In this document: one piece after another, positions 10,869-22,013 of the stretch
How the letters are laid out: each line of letters starts with the position of its first letter
Numbering within the stretch: the stretch's first letter is position 1
Source of the DNA: Coniella vitis
Taxonomy: Eukaryota > Ascomycota > Sordariomycetes > Diaporthales > Schizoparmaceae
Assembly: GCA_011317545.1 (NCBI GenBank)
Contig: WUJK01000006.1
Span: 1,922,001 to 1,986,000, forward strand
Direction of reading: 5' to 3'
DNA: 64,000 nt
The notes under the pieces: generated by a model
Database searches by the model: none
What the model was told of the DNA's origin: nothing
The model's input: only the letters and a program-made list of their open reading frames with translations
Made by a program: the position numbers and the translations under genes

Positions 10869-11325
10869 TCATGATGGATCTGTGAGGTTATCCGTTGCTG
10901 GTTGGAAATCAGCATTGATACGAGTCGAAATATATGATATCATCCTTCGTACCTTCAAGATGAAACAGGACATTTGACTGGTAGTTCTTGAACATCTGAG
11001 CGACGAGCTCAATGTTCATGTTTTGGACGTTTATCTCCTATGGGCCGTCCAAGTATATCAGCATACTGCAACATTGTAGGTACAGCCTGGAAAAGTAGAC
11101 TCACCTGAAGAGTCTTGTTCATCACCACAACAGCCTCGTTGAGTTTCTCCTATTCCAGCACGTTAGATGTCGCCTTGACCTCCAAGAACTTGAAAGCACA
11201 CTGACAACATTGGTGATGATACGGGACAGCAGCAAGTTCTGCTGGTGCTCGTGAGGGCTTTCCTGTCTGTGGTTTTAGTTGAAGACCATAATTGAGAGGA
11301 CAATATAGCATCGAGAACATACCAT
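10869..11325 (-). CDS. DAD4: DASH/Dam1 complex subunit Dad4
   Basis: Five tiny exons on the minus strand rebuild a 72-residue Dad4, exactly the yeast length. Dad4 is part of the DASH ring that couples kinetochores to spindle microtubules. Exons, in order of translation, are 11323-11325, 11206-11262, 11105-11149, 10953-11037 and 10869-10897. The first coding exon is the ATG alone, followed directly by a GTATGT donor. All introns are GT-AG and phases agree. Family blocks are LLLSRIITNVEKLNEA, MNKTLQEINVQNMNIELVAQ, MFKNYQSNVLFHLEATDNL and the final DPS. No single open frame covers it, so it is easily missed. It converges on AFG2 (156 bases apart) and is divergent from IES6. No substitution at a key position is evident. 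Confidence 0.95.
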
Positions 11326-11673
11326 GATATGGTCTCTTGGTAGACTTGGTATCTCAACTTGCTAATCTCGGGTGTTGACGAGGGTTTGGTCAGGGTTGGG
11401 TTAGCAACGCGTTGAGACCGCGTTGACAGACAGTGCAGACCGTGTTAGAAACTGTGCGTTTACACCTGCCCTGGTTTGACTTGCTTCACTGTGTCATACG
11501 GAAGCTGCGAGCTTCATCACTATGCGCAAACCACAACGTGGCCCGCGGGATATCTCAGTAGTTGTTTCAGTCCGAATACCTCGCCGCCACATCCAAAAAG
11601 AAATCCTCTGACTGTCCTTTCACTCACCCACCAACCCTTCTTGGACTCCTTTGCCATCAGCAGCAAGCCCAAG
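11326..11673. promoter_or_regulatory. Shared upstream region of DAD4 and IES6
   Basis: These 348 bases lie between two divergent start codons and must carry both promoters and 5' leaders. GTTGAC-like words recur (near 11375 and 11423), and a C/T-rich stretch lies just before IES6. No specific site can be named. Confidence 0.45.
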
Positions 11674-12408
11674 ATGTCTACCGACGACCAACCGCCTCCT
11701 CCTCCCAAAGATCCCAAAGAAGCCAAAGACGAAGCCCAAGCCGCACACTACGCCCTCCTCGAAGAGCTCGACATCCACTCCATCCACAAGTCCTTCCGCT
11801 CGCCCACTTGGAAGCCCAACCAGCGCCGCAACAAGAACATCAAGACCATCCTCGGCGATGCTTCGCGGAAAGAAGCCTCTGCCTCGTCTGCGGTCGCAAC
11901 GCCCATGGAGGGAGTCTCTGGCGCAGCCACACCTGCCGCGAACAGCAATGCCCCGGCGACAACGGAGCAGCAACAGCAACAGCAACAGCAAAATGACGAC
12001 GGTCTATCCACAAGCGGAACAAGCACACCCGCCAACGACGGCGCAGCATCCGTCGCCACTTCAGGCACAGGCGCCACGCCTAACCTCGCCCAGGCCTCGC
12101 GCAGCCTGTCCAAGCTGGTGCTCGAAAAGTCATTGCGGTCGACCAACGCGGCAGGACAAACATTTGGCGGGCTGGCGGCGGGCGGGGCGGGCGCGCCCTC
12201 GGCTACGTACACAAACATTGAGAGCGCGCCGAGCCTGGCGCCGCAGAAGCGGTACTGCGATGTGACGGGACTAAAGGCAAACTATTCGGATCCAAAGACG
12301 CGATTGCGCTATCACAACGCCGAGGTGTTTGGGCTGATACGGGCGCTGCCGCAGGGATATGCGGAACAGTATCTTGAGGCAAGAGGGGCGCACACCGTAC
12401 TCAAATAG
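11674..12408 (+). CDS. IES6: INO80 complex subunit Ies6 (YL1 C-terminal domain)
   Basis: A single-exon gene of 244 residues. The C-terminal block KRYCDVTGLKANYSDPKTRL followed by LRYHNAEVFGLIRALP (about residues 192-232) is the YL1 C-terminal domain. The N-terminal block FRSPTWKPNQRRNKNIKTIL is typical of fungal Ies6, which pairs with Arp5 in the INO80 chromatin remodeller in the nucleus. Between them is a low-complexity linker with a Gln run (bases 11968-11991) and many Ser/Thr/Ala. The chosen ATG is the first that leaves a proline-rich N-terminus directly before the conserved block; the open frame extends upstream but without support. Swc2/Vps72 also carries a YL1 domain but is much longer and acidic. 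Confidence 0.92.
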   Translation: MSTDDQPPPPPKDPKEAKDEAQAAHYALLEELDIHSIHKSFRSPTWKPNQRRNKNIKTILGDASRKEASASSAVATPMEGVSGAATPAANSNAPATTEQQQQQQQQNDDGLSTSGTSTPANDGAASVATSGTGATPNLAQASRSLSKLVLEKSLRSTNAAGQTFGGLAAGGAGAPSATYTNIESAPSLAPQKRYCDVTGLKANYSDPKTRLRYHNAEVFGLIRALPQGYAEQYLEARGAHTVLK

Positions 12409-13304
12409 ATGGGCCACAGGAAGCTGTGCAGCTGCAGCTCGACCAAGAGGATATCGTTTATTGCAAGTTGGTAGCAAGGGGCATGGAGTCAGGCTTGTTT
12501 GCAACACCACCCATCGCGGGTTCATAACGGCGTTTTTGGCGCGATTCTACATATGGCAGCAGGCACAAGAACAGGGCAAGCAGAAGGCGTTCAGGAACCC
12601 ATTTGTATATGAATCACAATTTTTTATTTGAAAAGAAGACGGCAGAAACAGAGACCCGAACAGGATATATGTGCGACCAACAAAGTCAAACCCCGACTAC
12701 GCACCCAAGGCCTCTCGACATTGGGTGATAAGTTGACGCTCCGGCTTAATCGTGATCAGAAATGTGTTGCTCTTTGCCTCAATCCCAAAGAAAAGGAAAC
12801 CGACAGATCACTGAGAACGTATAGGGATTGACGAAGACTCAGTTGCCTAGCCAAAAAGGCTAGGCCGTCGGGGCATAGTTATTTGGAGAAAAGAGAAGCA
12901 CGCCTCCTGGATAGCGGACCTCATGCAGTAACGAGACGTATTGCTGCGTACCTACCATTCGAAAGAACAATTTCGAAGCCTTTCAGCAACTCGAATTGAC
13001 AGAACGTTGATCGTGCAAGGACCATGGCGGATCACCGCGTCAAAGAATTGCAATCGCATGCGCGATATGGAGGGAGTTGGCGGAACGACGGTTTGCGAAG
13101 TCGAAGAATTTTGGTTCGGTGGAGCTCCATTTGTACCGAACCGTGCATGGGCTCTATTACATAATCAAGTAAATCCCCATTACATAGTATAGTCCCAGGT
13201 CGCTCGAACTAGCATCTATATCATCGCCGAAAGACTGAAATCGTAAGGAAAAAAAAAAATTCATATTGCGTTGTTTATTATGTCTTGATCTAGAGTGGCT
13301 GAAT
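12409..13304. other. Intergenic region downstream of IES6
   Basis: No gene is supported. The stretch lies between the 3' ends of two converging genes. It contains one perfect small hairpin (12845-12865), listed separately, and an A-run at 13249-13259. Confidence 0.5.
12845..12865. repeat. Perfect 8-bp inverted repeat with A5 loop
   Basis: GCCTAGCC at 12845-12852 and GGCTAGGC at 12858-12865 are exact complements separated by five A residues. It lies between two converging genes and could form a hairpin in either transcript. No T-run follows, so it is not a bacterial-style terminator. Function is unknown. Confidence 0.6.
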
Positions 13305-14405
13305 TTACACAGTGACAGACCCGTTCGCCAATTCTTTCTCCCGCAATTCAAGGTACTGAGGCACTATGGCTTTGAGCATACGCTCCATGCCGCTGAGCTC
13401 AAAGCCAAAAGTCTCGGGAAACCTGTGCGAAATGCAAGTAACCCTTGCCTTTGATGGCCAGTCACCCTCAGCCACGAGCAATCCCTTTTTGACCTCGTCT
13501 GGCCAGGTCCTAGCGACAATGGGGTATGCATCATTCCATTTGAATTGGATTCTCAAGATGTGACTCGCAATGCCCTTGCTGGGCCCCGCGTCGGGCGTTG
13601 TCACAGCCTCCTTGTCCAGACACTTGTGGACGGCTCTGACAAGATCATCAAGCAAGACTCCTCCAGCTAGCGACGTCTTAGGCTTTACATCCGGCGTCCT
13701 GTTGGGTCCTTCTGCAATGACGACCTGCAAGAGTCCCTTGATCGAAGAGCGCATTAAGTCAGTTGTGCTCGTCGCAAGAGGGTGCACACCAAGACAGTAA
13801 CCTGGAGCAAGCAAAATCAAGTCGAAATTGATGCTACCATCCTTGATAGCACTCTCCATCCACTCGACAGAGCGCCTATGAGCGGCTGTTTTGGCGGCAC
13901 AATAGCTGAACAGTGCGGTCGGATAAGGCGGGTCGATTTCTTGGTTGGGTTCCGTGCCAAAGGCCACCTCCTCCGAGGGTTCGTAGTCGCCGCCAATAAT
14001 GTGCGGATCGATGAACGCGCCCGTGGAAGACATGAGGATCACCCTCTTCACAGTCCCCGCAGTGTGTGAAGCTTCCAGCGCAGCCAAGGTGCAGTTAACC
14101 GTAGGCTCGAGGAAGCCGTCCGTCTGATCGCCAAAGGGTAACGGGGTTCCGCAATGTACAAAAAGGTCGGCACCTGCTGTGGCCTCGTCCAGAGCGCCTG
14201 GGACGGCCAGGTCATGGACGATGAAGTACTTGCATGCCGAGGCCTTACCAAGGTTCGCAATTGCCGGCGCTTCCTGGAGGAGTTTGGCTTTGGCCTCGCT
14301 TCTCACGACAATGTGTACAATGTATCCGGCCTTGAGGATGTCGATGAGGATAGAAGAACCTATCAGGCCTGATGCCCCTGTGAGGACAACCTTGCCCTGC
14401 GCCAT
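13305..14405 (-). CDS. NAD(P)-dependent reductase, extended SDR family
   Basis: Single exon, 366 residues, starting at ATG 14403-14405. It is an extended short-chain dehydrogenase of the flavonol/cinnamoyl-CoA/methylglyoxal (Gre2-like) reductase group. The nucleotide-binding motif TGASGLIG is at 9-16. The catalytic set is a Ser/Thr patch SST (126-128) and YxxxK at Tyr168 and Lys172 (YCAAK). The N-terminus has no signal peptide, suggesting a cytosolic enzyme. Such proteins reduce carbonyls with NADPH; the substrate cannot be read from sequence. A TATATAA element on the minus strand lies about 125 bases upstream of the start (14529-14535). It is divergent from GOT1, 838 bases apart. It has no neighbours suggesting a metabolic cluster. 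Confidence 0.88.
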   Translation of the reverse strand: MAQGKVVLTGASGLIGSSILIDILKAGYIVHIVVRSEAKAKLLQEAPAIANLGKASACKYFIVHDLAVPGALDEATAGADLFVHCGTPLPFGDQTDGFLEPTVNCTLAALEASHTAGTVKRVILMSSTGAFIDPHIIGGDYEPSEEVAFGTEPNQEIDPPYPTALFSYCAAKTAAHRRSVEWMESAIKDGSINFDLILLAPGYCLGVHPLATSTTDLMRSSIKGLLQVVIAEGPNRTPDVKPKTSLAGGVLLDDLVRAVHKCLDKEAVTTPDAGPSKGIASHILRIQFKWNDAYPIVARTWPDEVKKGLLVAEGDWPSKARVTCISHRFPETFGFELSGMERMLKAIVPQYLELREKELANGSVTV

Positions 14406-15243
14406 GGTGATAACGACGCTAGCTTTGGAATCTGAGTGTTGAAAAAAGTAGCCTGGATTGAGGGAGAAGGCTTTCTCACATGCGCCGAGAACAGCGCGGT
14501 GAACAATACAGATACTTACCTAGGGTACTTATATATCTCCACAGATCGTGAGAAGGCCTACGTGGACCTTGCAACGCACCCAGCACCAGACCACACCTAC
14601 ATGGCTGCTCTGCCCGCCGACTACAAGCCCCGGCGACGACTTCTGCTTTGATCGGCCCAACGAAGCAGCTAAGCATGAGAAGGGACCCCCTGCGTATGCG
14701 GACATCGGACCTGGATCTTTCGCTGCCGCTGAAAGCCAAATACCATAGTGTCCTGCGCCTGCCACCGTGCGACCAACGCGATGGCGTGGCAAAGCAAAAT
14801 ATCAACAGAAGTGGATCAGCGTTGAAGACTAGGAGGCGGTAAGAATGTGAGGTTGGGTAAGTAGAAGCAGCCAGAGGTTCAGCGCTTGAGAGTCTCGACA
14901 AGGTGCTTATGATAAGGGACAGGCCAGGGAAGACAGGGATCACCTTCCGCTTCCATAGAACGTCTATTGTGCCGTTTCGAAGCTTCTTTCCAGTGGGCGT
15001 AGCTCTAGCTTGGCCTATAATGAGACCCCTGTTTCACCTGCTGTAGGCCAGTCCAAATGCGACTTGCCAACCTTCACTAACAAAGATTTCCCATTCCACG
15101 ACGATCCAAACACCCAACACCCGCTTGACACGACGAAACCAACAGTCGGCAGCCGTCTAAGCCTTGAGTTCGATTCCGAGACGAACTGATCCGCTCAAAA
15201 CAGGACTTGCACTGGAGCAGTCCATCCATAAGCCGCCATCAAG
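14406..15243. promoter_or_regulatory. Shared upstream region of the reductase gene and GOT1
   Basis: This stretch of 838 bases lies between two divergent starts. A TATATAA box for the reductase is at 14529-14535. Open frames here are short, begin at non-ATG codons or overlap each other, and I reject them. GCGCAGC-type repeats appear later, inside GOT1 intron 1 (15339-15352). Confidence 0.45.
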
Positions 15244-16025
15244 ATGCCGTCAATGTGGCTATCAGATGCTCAAAGTACGCCTGTGACCTCGAATATCCAA
15301 GCTCGCACACCCGTCCGCCCTTGACGTCTGTCGCAACGCAGCGCAGCGCAGCTCCGTTCGCCTTTACAAGCATTGCACTCGAACCTTGCATCATCTTACG
15401 GTTATGATGTAGCTAACAAGTGCGCGACAGAAATCGGAGTCGCCTTCTGCTCCGGCGGCGGCTTCTTCCTAATAGGAGGCGTAATGCTCTTCTTTGACAG
15501 GGCCATGTGAGCATATTCTGATGCCCCGTTGTCGCAGCTTCGTTGCTCCAGATGTGACCTAAGCACTGACATCGTGACGCTTCTTAGGTTGGCAATGGGA
15601 AACGTACGAACCAATCCTTAACACGATCCTCAAAGAACGACTGCATAAATGCCTGCCTCAAAATCCTTGAACGCATCTCGACACGCAATCGCTCTCACCA
15701 ACAAAACTAACCAAGGTTCTGACAGATTCTCTTCCTCATTGGCCTTACAATCATAATCGGACCCGCAAAGACGGTCCTTTTCTTCGCGCGAAAGCAAAAG
15801 GCAAAAGGCACCGCGGCCTTTTTCGGCGGCTTGACGCTTATCCTAATGCGCTGGGCACTGGTTGGATTCATCATTGAGCTATACGGAATCATGGTTCTCT
15901 TTGGCGACTTCTTGGGCACCATTGCTGCGTTTGCAAGAAATGTTCCAGTAGTCGGGCCTTACATTGGGATGATAATAGATCGTACGGGTATTGGCGCGAG
16001 GAGAAACGCCGAGCTTCCAGTTTGA
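15244..16025 (+). CDS. GOT1: Golgi transport protein Got1
   Basis: Four exons (15244-15274, 15431-15506, 15588-15603, 15726-16025) give 140 residues; yeast Got1 has 138. Got1 is a small four-pass membrane protein of ER/Golgi vesicles that helps Sar1-dependent COPII traffic. The protein begins MPSMWLSDAQKIGVAF and continues with MLFFDRAMLAMGNILFLIGL, both close to the family. Four hydrophobic helices are visible. Exon 3 is only 16 bases and codes LAMGN plus the last base of the split Met codon. All introns are GT-AG with consistent phase. The C-terminus (GARRNAELPV) is short and polar. It converges on the profilin gene, 479 bases apart. Confidence 0.94.
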
Positions 16026-16504
16026 AAACAGAATTGCGTTTGGCTGGTTATAATTCGCGTGCCTACTTGGAACTGTCGGTTTCTCCTAAACAACGGTCGT
16101 ACCAAGGTAACGGTTGTAATAAAGATCGTGTTTACATTGGCATGCAGTGGCAGTTTGTGCCGGTACACTGGGCATATTGACCTGGACTAAAGCAGCGTCC
16201 CTGGCAGGTGCAATGCCAATATTAAAAGTTATTAATGTCATGAAATGTTACACTTCGTCTTGATACATGCTGATGCTTCGAAGCGACCCTTGCTTGTATA
16301 TGATGACTGTTGAGATCCCTTCTTTCAAAATTGGTTGTTTCCTAAGATCCAGGCCTGCTTGCTCTATAGACTCAACACAACATCAGGTCACGATCACAAA
16401 TACGTGGCCACATCCTTATACATCAGCACCCTTTCCTAGTGACAAGCCCTTTATTCTAACCTGACTCCCATGCGCAGCCGCCCTTCTCGTCGGTGTCACT
16501 ACGC
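16026..16504. other. 3' region between GOT1 and profilin
   Basis: Both genes end here. No further gene is supported. The sequence is A/T-rich around 16200-16260 and 16300-16400, as expected for 3' untranslated regions. Confidence 0.5.
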
Positions 16505-17306
16505 TTAGTAGTTGAGGCCGACCAGGTAGTCCTTCAAAGACTCGACAACCTGCGTGGCGTTTCCTGCGACACCAGCTTCGCCGTGGTGACCGATCAAAAC
16601 AGCTTGCTTTGTCTTGGCGATAACGAGACCCTCGCGGCCCTAACCAAATCTTGTTAGTATGTCCGGCTCTGCTCTCGGTGTGCCGGCGGGGAAAGCCATG
16701 GTTTGGTGTGTACCTTGCGGGCGTAGACGCTGCCCTCGTCATTCTTTGTGAGGACGAACCGCTCGCCTGCGACATGGAGACCCTCGGCAAATGCCTTGTC
16801 GACTGCAGCCTGGTTGCCGCTCACGATGCTTGCAACGTTCTTCATCTCATCGGCGCTGATCTATGTTTCGAGGTGGTCGATGTCAGCATGAGCCCGCGCT
16901 TGCGCCTCCTTTCGTTTCTATTTCTGCTTGCTTGATATCTTGTCTTCCTGCTGTCTTTATTGTTCAAAGTGTGCCATTATATCGTTCGTAGACACGTGGT
17001 GCGAGTTTTGGGTCGTAGCGTACCGTGTAGCCGGCGCTGGTAGCCCAGACGCTGTCTCCGGCGATGCTGATGATGGCAGCCTTATCAACGTGGCCGGTGC
17101 CGACGAGGCTTTTGTTAAGGAAAGGTCGATTAGCATTTTATCGATGATACTGCAGCAGTGATCCGACGGTATCGAGGGGCCGTGGGGGCGGGGTGGTGAT
17201 CGTTCAGTACCTGGTGTCAACATAAGCTGATACAAACAGATATTAGCTTTCAATGACCTCCCGTCAAGGTGGGGTTCAGGAGGGCAGCAGTACCTTGCCA
17301 CGACAT
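16505..17306 (-). CDS. PFY1: Profilin
   Basis: Five exons on the minus strand: 17294-17306, 17211-17226, 17024-17108, 16714-16860 and 16505-16639. Together they code 131 residues, a normal profilin length. The start MSWQAYVDTSLVGTGHVDKA, the middle block AGDSVWATSAGY and the end SLKDYLVGLNY are family hallmarks. Profilin binds actin monomers and poly-proline proteins such as formins and supplies actin to cables at the hyphal tip. The first two coding exons are only 13 and 16 bases, and both junctions split codons (Ala, then Ser). All introns are GT-AG. No key residue appears changed. A fragment of this gene is the only part visible as an uninterrupted open frame, so the splice model matters. 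Confidence 0.95.
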
Positions 17307-20300
17307 CTTTTATGTGCTTCGGGTTGGTCTGAGGGGAGGAGGGTTTGTGCAAAAAAAGAGAAGATCGGTGCAAAGCAGGCGTAGTAAGGCACAGATGCAA
17401 AGGTTGATGATTAAAAAAGTGTGTTGTGGTTGATTTTCCTGTCGTCGGCGGTCAAGGAAAAGGAGTGTTTTGGAGGGGAGAGAGCTTGTACTATGTTTTG
17501 AGGGGGGGGGCGCCGCCTGGAAATGTTGTCACTAGCAACTTCCAAGGTTGCTTGTAAGGCGGGTTCGTTCCTACCCTATCTTTTAGTTACGGTTAATATT
17601 ATGTAAGCATGGCGGGGCACCTAACTGTCCTTCGCTACTACGTACTATGGTACTTACATGATAATATCTTGCTTATGTGCTGCTGTTACTTGCAATACTA
17701 TGTAGACACCATCATCATTTGATTTGTAGTGCCTCGCCGCTACTATGTATAGAATCGTACGCACAAAGTCGCAGCCAGGAGAGGTTGCACCATGTCGCTT
17801 CGTGACTCGGCTGGTCGCTGTCAGTGCCAGTATACGGTTCAAGTCATTGAGCCGAAGCTCCAAACAAGCTCGTGTTGTCACTACCGCTTCTGCATGCGCC
17901 ATACGACGATCCATAGAAGCTTCTTTGTCGCGGCTTTTCGAACCAGATTTTTCCAACCGCGTGGAAAAGGGGAGATGAGCCACCAGAACGGGTTGGCCGA
18001 CCACTCCCACTCTCGATTGGTCAAGGAGAAGGACGTGCTTGGTGTCTTGGAGCGGTAAGGCGAACAAGACCCACACAGCATCACTTCGCGTCCCACCGGT
18101 TATGGTCCATCTGGCTCTCACCACGCCACTCTACATAGTATCCAGTGTTGTTCTCTTCCTGGCATTGCTGCTCCTGGTCGCTGGCTCCATAAGCCTTACT
18201 AAAGGCTGCCACACAGGTAAGAGGACGGTAGCCGTAGCCAACACTGATTTGAGTATCTCATGGCTTTGTGTTACAGGCGGACCTGGTCTCGGCAAGCGTA
18301 TCGCATCGTTGCGCTAAAACAGCCGAGGCTGCCGCCAAAACCGCCCAATGGTACAATGAGCGGTCCTTAGGCCGAATCAACGGCATCGAGCCTTTCACCA
18401 AGTCCATCTCCAGTCTTGACGAATCTCATTCCCCGGTAAATTAACCACCTTGGAACCTTCCGGCAAGTGTGATGAGATCGTTCTCAGACACGAACACTGG
18501 TGAACATAAGCATTCTCAATAATACGCGCGCCAAAGGCTTGGCCATTGACAGCGCTTCGGGTCCGACAGCCTTCAGGGAGGGGCCTACCAACAGCAACGT
18601 GGGGATGTACATTTCGCGTGCTGTTTGCCCCGCCTGCGGTCCTTTACTTACAATGAACAATGACCAACAAGAGAGCCAACACTCATTTCAAGCAAAGGTC
18701 CCACGACAGAGTTGGCTGCCAAAACCAACGGCTTGCCGGTAACGACGCATGGCACCAAAAGCGACAGCAGCTCCGACTCAGCCCAACAGGTGCTGCTGTG
18801 ATGCATGGCAGCCACCTCATAATATCGTGAAATACTCAACGAAGCCTTTGCTCACCATGGCCATTTTGCCGGCGCAAATGAAGCGCAGTCGAGTGAGAAA
18901 AGAACAACTCAACCGGTCTGTGCTTTAGCCGCGATGATTGGGTTCTGTCCTGTGCCCAAAAGGGGTGAAGAATCTAGGCCACTCTGGTACTTATACTCGA
19001 CGGTATGTGGTACAAGTAAAGTAGCCTGGTAGGCGCGCGGGTAGGGTATAATGATGGCACAAGAGTAAACAAACGGCAAGTGTAGACGAGGCGTGTAACC
19101 AGCAAATTAGCGAGACACATCAAGTACCGACAAGGCTGAGTGAGGCTGGACGCGTTTCTGTGTTCTCCAGCCTGCCGTTCCCCCCTTGCTAGGAACTTGG
19201 ACGCCTCGAAAATCCGAATGACCCGACCAAAGAAGTCATAGTAGAATGTTTTCCCACCCCGCGGGTGGGTGCTGGTATTTTGTGGATGGCAGGTACCAAG
19301 AGTAAGTTTGCAACGAATGCACGTCATATTTTGACTTGATTGATTTCTCCTATTCAATCAGAAATGACAGGTAAGAAGTAATTGTTAACTCACGTCAACA
19401 CGGAGTATTATCTGCCTTACGGCGCGTCTGTTTGGGTCCTTCCTCTGGCCAGCGCCCCAAAAGGAGGATTGGGGGAGGGGGGGATCAATGGCACTAAATT
19501 TACTTGAGTCAAGTCCACCGTGGAATGAATGGAAAGGCAGTAGAGACTACGGAGGGACATATGTGTAAACAAGGGGTTCTGTTAACGAAATCTGTCTGTC
19601 TGTCTAGCACGTGCCACAAGCTGACCTCAGCCCGATCAACCGGGGCAATGGACACACCACGCACATCACCGGATATTAACCCAATCACCAGAAATGGGGA
19701 AGAGAGTTCTGGAAGCTTTTTTCCTTCTTTCTTCCTTGAAAAAAATAATTGTAAAAATAAAAATAAAACAAAGAATAAGTAGTGTGGAAATATGACTTCA
19801 AAATGTCTCTTGTGCTTTACATAGTACATAACAATGGAGCAAGAAACATAAAAACATAATTTCCCATTTACTACGCATCTCAACCCCCGGCCGGGCCCAT
19901 GACAAGGTCATGATCGGCCGTCCGTTCCTGCAGCCGCACGCGGTGATCTTTTTCTGTAATGATACTTCTTGGCCCGATGTTGGAGAGAATGGCGAAATGT
20001 GCAACATGCCGCACGTGAGACTACATAGTATACTATGGATGTACGTACCTAGATAGTACAGGGTACTACATAGTATGTATTCGAACCATAGTAGTACAGC
20101 TAATGTACAAAAAGTACATTCTGTAAAGAGAAACGCGGGCCGGTGACTGGGTAGGGCAAGTGATGATTAATTTAAAGCTGAGGGAATGAGATTAAAGTTC
20201 TGGAGCTGCCGAAAGACCGCACCTCCGTGCTGCCTTGCCAGGCTTGCAGCCAACCACACATGAAATGCTTGTTTTTTATTCTTCTTTCTGCTGCAGGGCT

Positions 20301-21910
20301 CTCTGCTCTCTCAGCTCAGCCTTGAGGCAAGGAGCAGATGCAACGCTGCAATGAGACGCTACGAGATGAAAGGATTACGGAGGTTTTGGTACCACGTACC
20401 AGCCCTTCTCTCTTGCTGTTCACCTTTGAGCATATATGCATGTATGTAAATGTAATTTCACCACAAGATAATGTCTCATGTCCGGTATGCGAAACTGGGA
20501 CCTGGCTCATTGTCTTTCCTGGCGCCAAGAGGAGATCATGCAGCCATTGGATGACCGATGGAATCGGACGGGGACCCGGCTTGACCTGTCACCTTTCGTC
20601 TCTACTATGTATTTCATCGTGGCTTTCGGAAGCCAACCTCATTTCCCGCAAGGCGTCCACTCATAGTCGCTCTTGCAATGGGCAGCTGGTTTGTGTGTTC
20701 TCTCTTACCGAGGTTTTGGGGAATCTGCATACTATGTAGGACCGAAAGCCAACAAAAGGATGATGGAGGGTTCTTGTGGAGCCTAATTACAACGAATAAT
20801 CTGTGAAGCCATAGATTGGGCATGACAATGTGTTGTGGTAGATCCAGTAGCATAGCCGATGATATAAGACGGATAACGCGGATGAGGGTCCTCGCTTATT
20901 AACCTGGCTTGACATGAATTGCATATGGCTGCACTAACACGCAGTCTGTTCTTGTAGTGCTGGCGATCTTCCAAGCGTCTTTTGACAAGTCGAAGCAGTG
21001 GCGTCACTGCGAGAAAGAGACGGGCACTAGAAAGGCAAGTGGAATAGTTGTTGCGCGATCTAGGGTCATGCTATTGTGTCGTTTCGATAGGCGGGCGTGG
21101 GAATCTGAAACGCCCATTATTCCGGCGTGAGGACGCAGGGCACCTGATGGGGACCCGCCGAGGGAAATACAAGTCGATTTGATGTTGTATCCGAAGTTCT
21201 GAAGGGACCGGGGTCGAGGGTTCAGCCGTCTCGTCTGTTGTATGGGCCGCGTGGTTACATTTGCATCGTTATTAAGCCACAAAATCTACTGTCATGTAAG
21301 TAACGGGCTAGCCCAGGAACAAGACTTGCAAGCGCACAGATGCCATTCTCCATTCAATCTTGTTTGCCCCAGAAACGGCCGTCGGTGGACTCGATATGGG
21401 CGCTTAGCGTACATAAGACCATGTAGAAGAATCTGTAACGAGGGCAGCTTTGCGATGCCGTTCGTACGACCCGTACTATTTGAGTGCATAGCTGCAGCGG
21501 TGGACACTGACAAGTCCACACCTGCGCATCAATGGAGACGAGCAAGCTGGAGGGCGGCAACAAGTGGACGGGCGATCTTCGAGAGCAGCCCATGACGCCA
21601 GCAGAGCAGCCAGCAAAAAGACGGGGGCCCCGGTGCGCGGGTGGGGTTGGCCAGTTTCCAGATTAATGAAATAAGGGCAAATCAACCCTGCCCACGCGGT
21701 GGGAAATTAACAGTGCTGGCAAAGACAAAAGCAGGACAACAAAGCAGCCGCAACGCGTTGCCAGATTACACATGGGGAGAGGGCCAATATGACCCTGAAG
21801 AATGGACAATGGCAGTGCTTTGGTGCGTGCGCGTGCGCGTGCAATGAAATGCTGGGTCTGGATCAATTGATGATGAATGACCAGATGTGGAGGTGGAGGA
21901 GAATGACGAC

Positions 21911-21957
21911 GAGGAGGAGGAGGAGGAGGAGGAGGAGGAGGAGGAGGAGGAGGAGGA
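21911..21957. repeat. (GAG)n microsatellite
   Basis: About fifteen GAG units in a row in gene-free DNA. Read on either strand it produces artificial poly-Glu or poly-Pro/Ser frames that should not be taken as genes. Confidence 0.95.
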
Positions 21958-21995
21958 ATTAGATTGGGTTGCTTGGAAGGACATGCTCCCCCAAC

Positions 21996-22013
21996 GGGTA
22001 CCCCACGGTACCC
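21996..22013. repeat. Short perfect inverted repeat
   Basis: GGGTACC at 21996-22002 is the exact complement of GGTACCC at 22007-22013, with a four-base loop. It lies just after the GAG microsatellite in gene-free DNA. Function is unknown. Confidence 0.5.

Noticed and set aside
14436..14943. Small frames on both strands upstream of the reductase gene
   Set aside because: They overlap each other, mostly begin at non-ATG codons and cover the promoter region.
15161..15190. A GTTCGATTCC word resembling a tRNA B box
   Set aside because: No acceptor or anticodon stem can be formed with the sequence around it.
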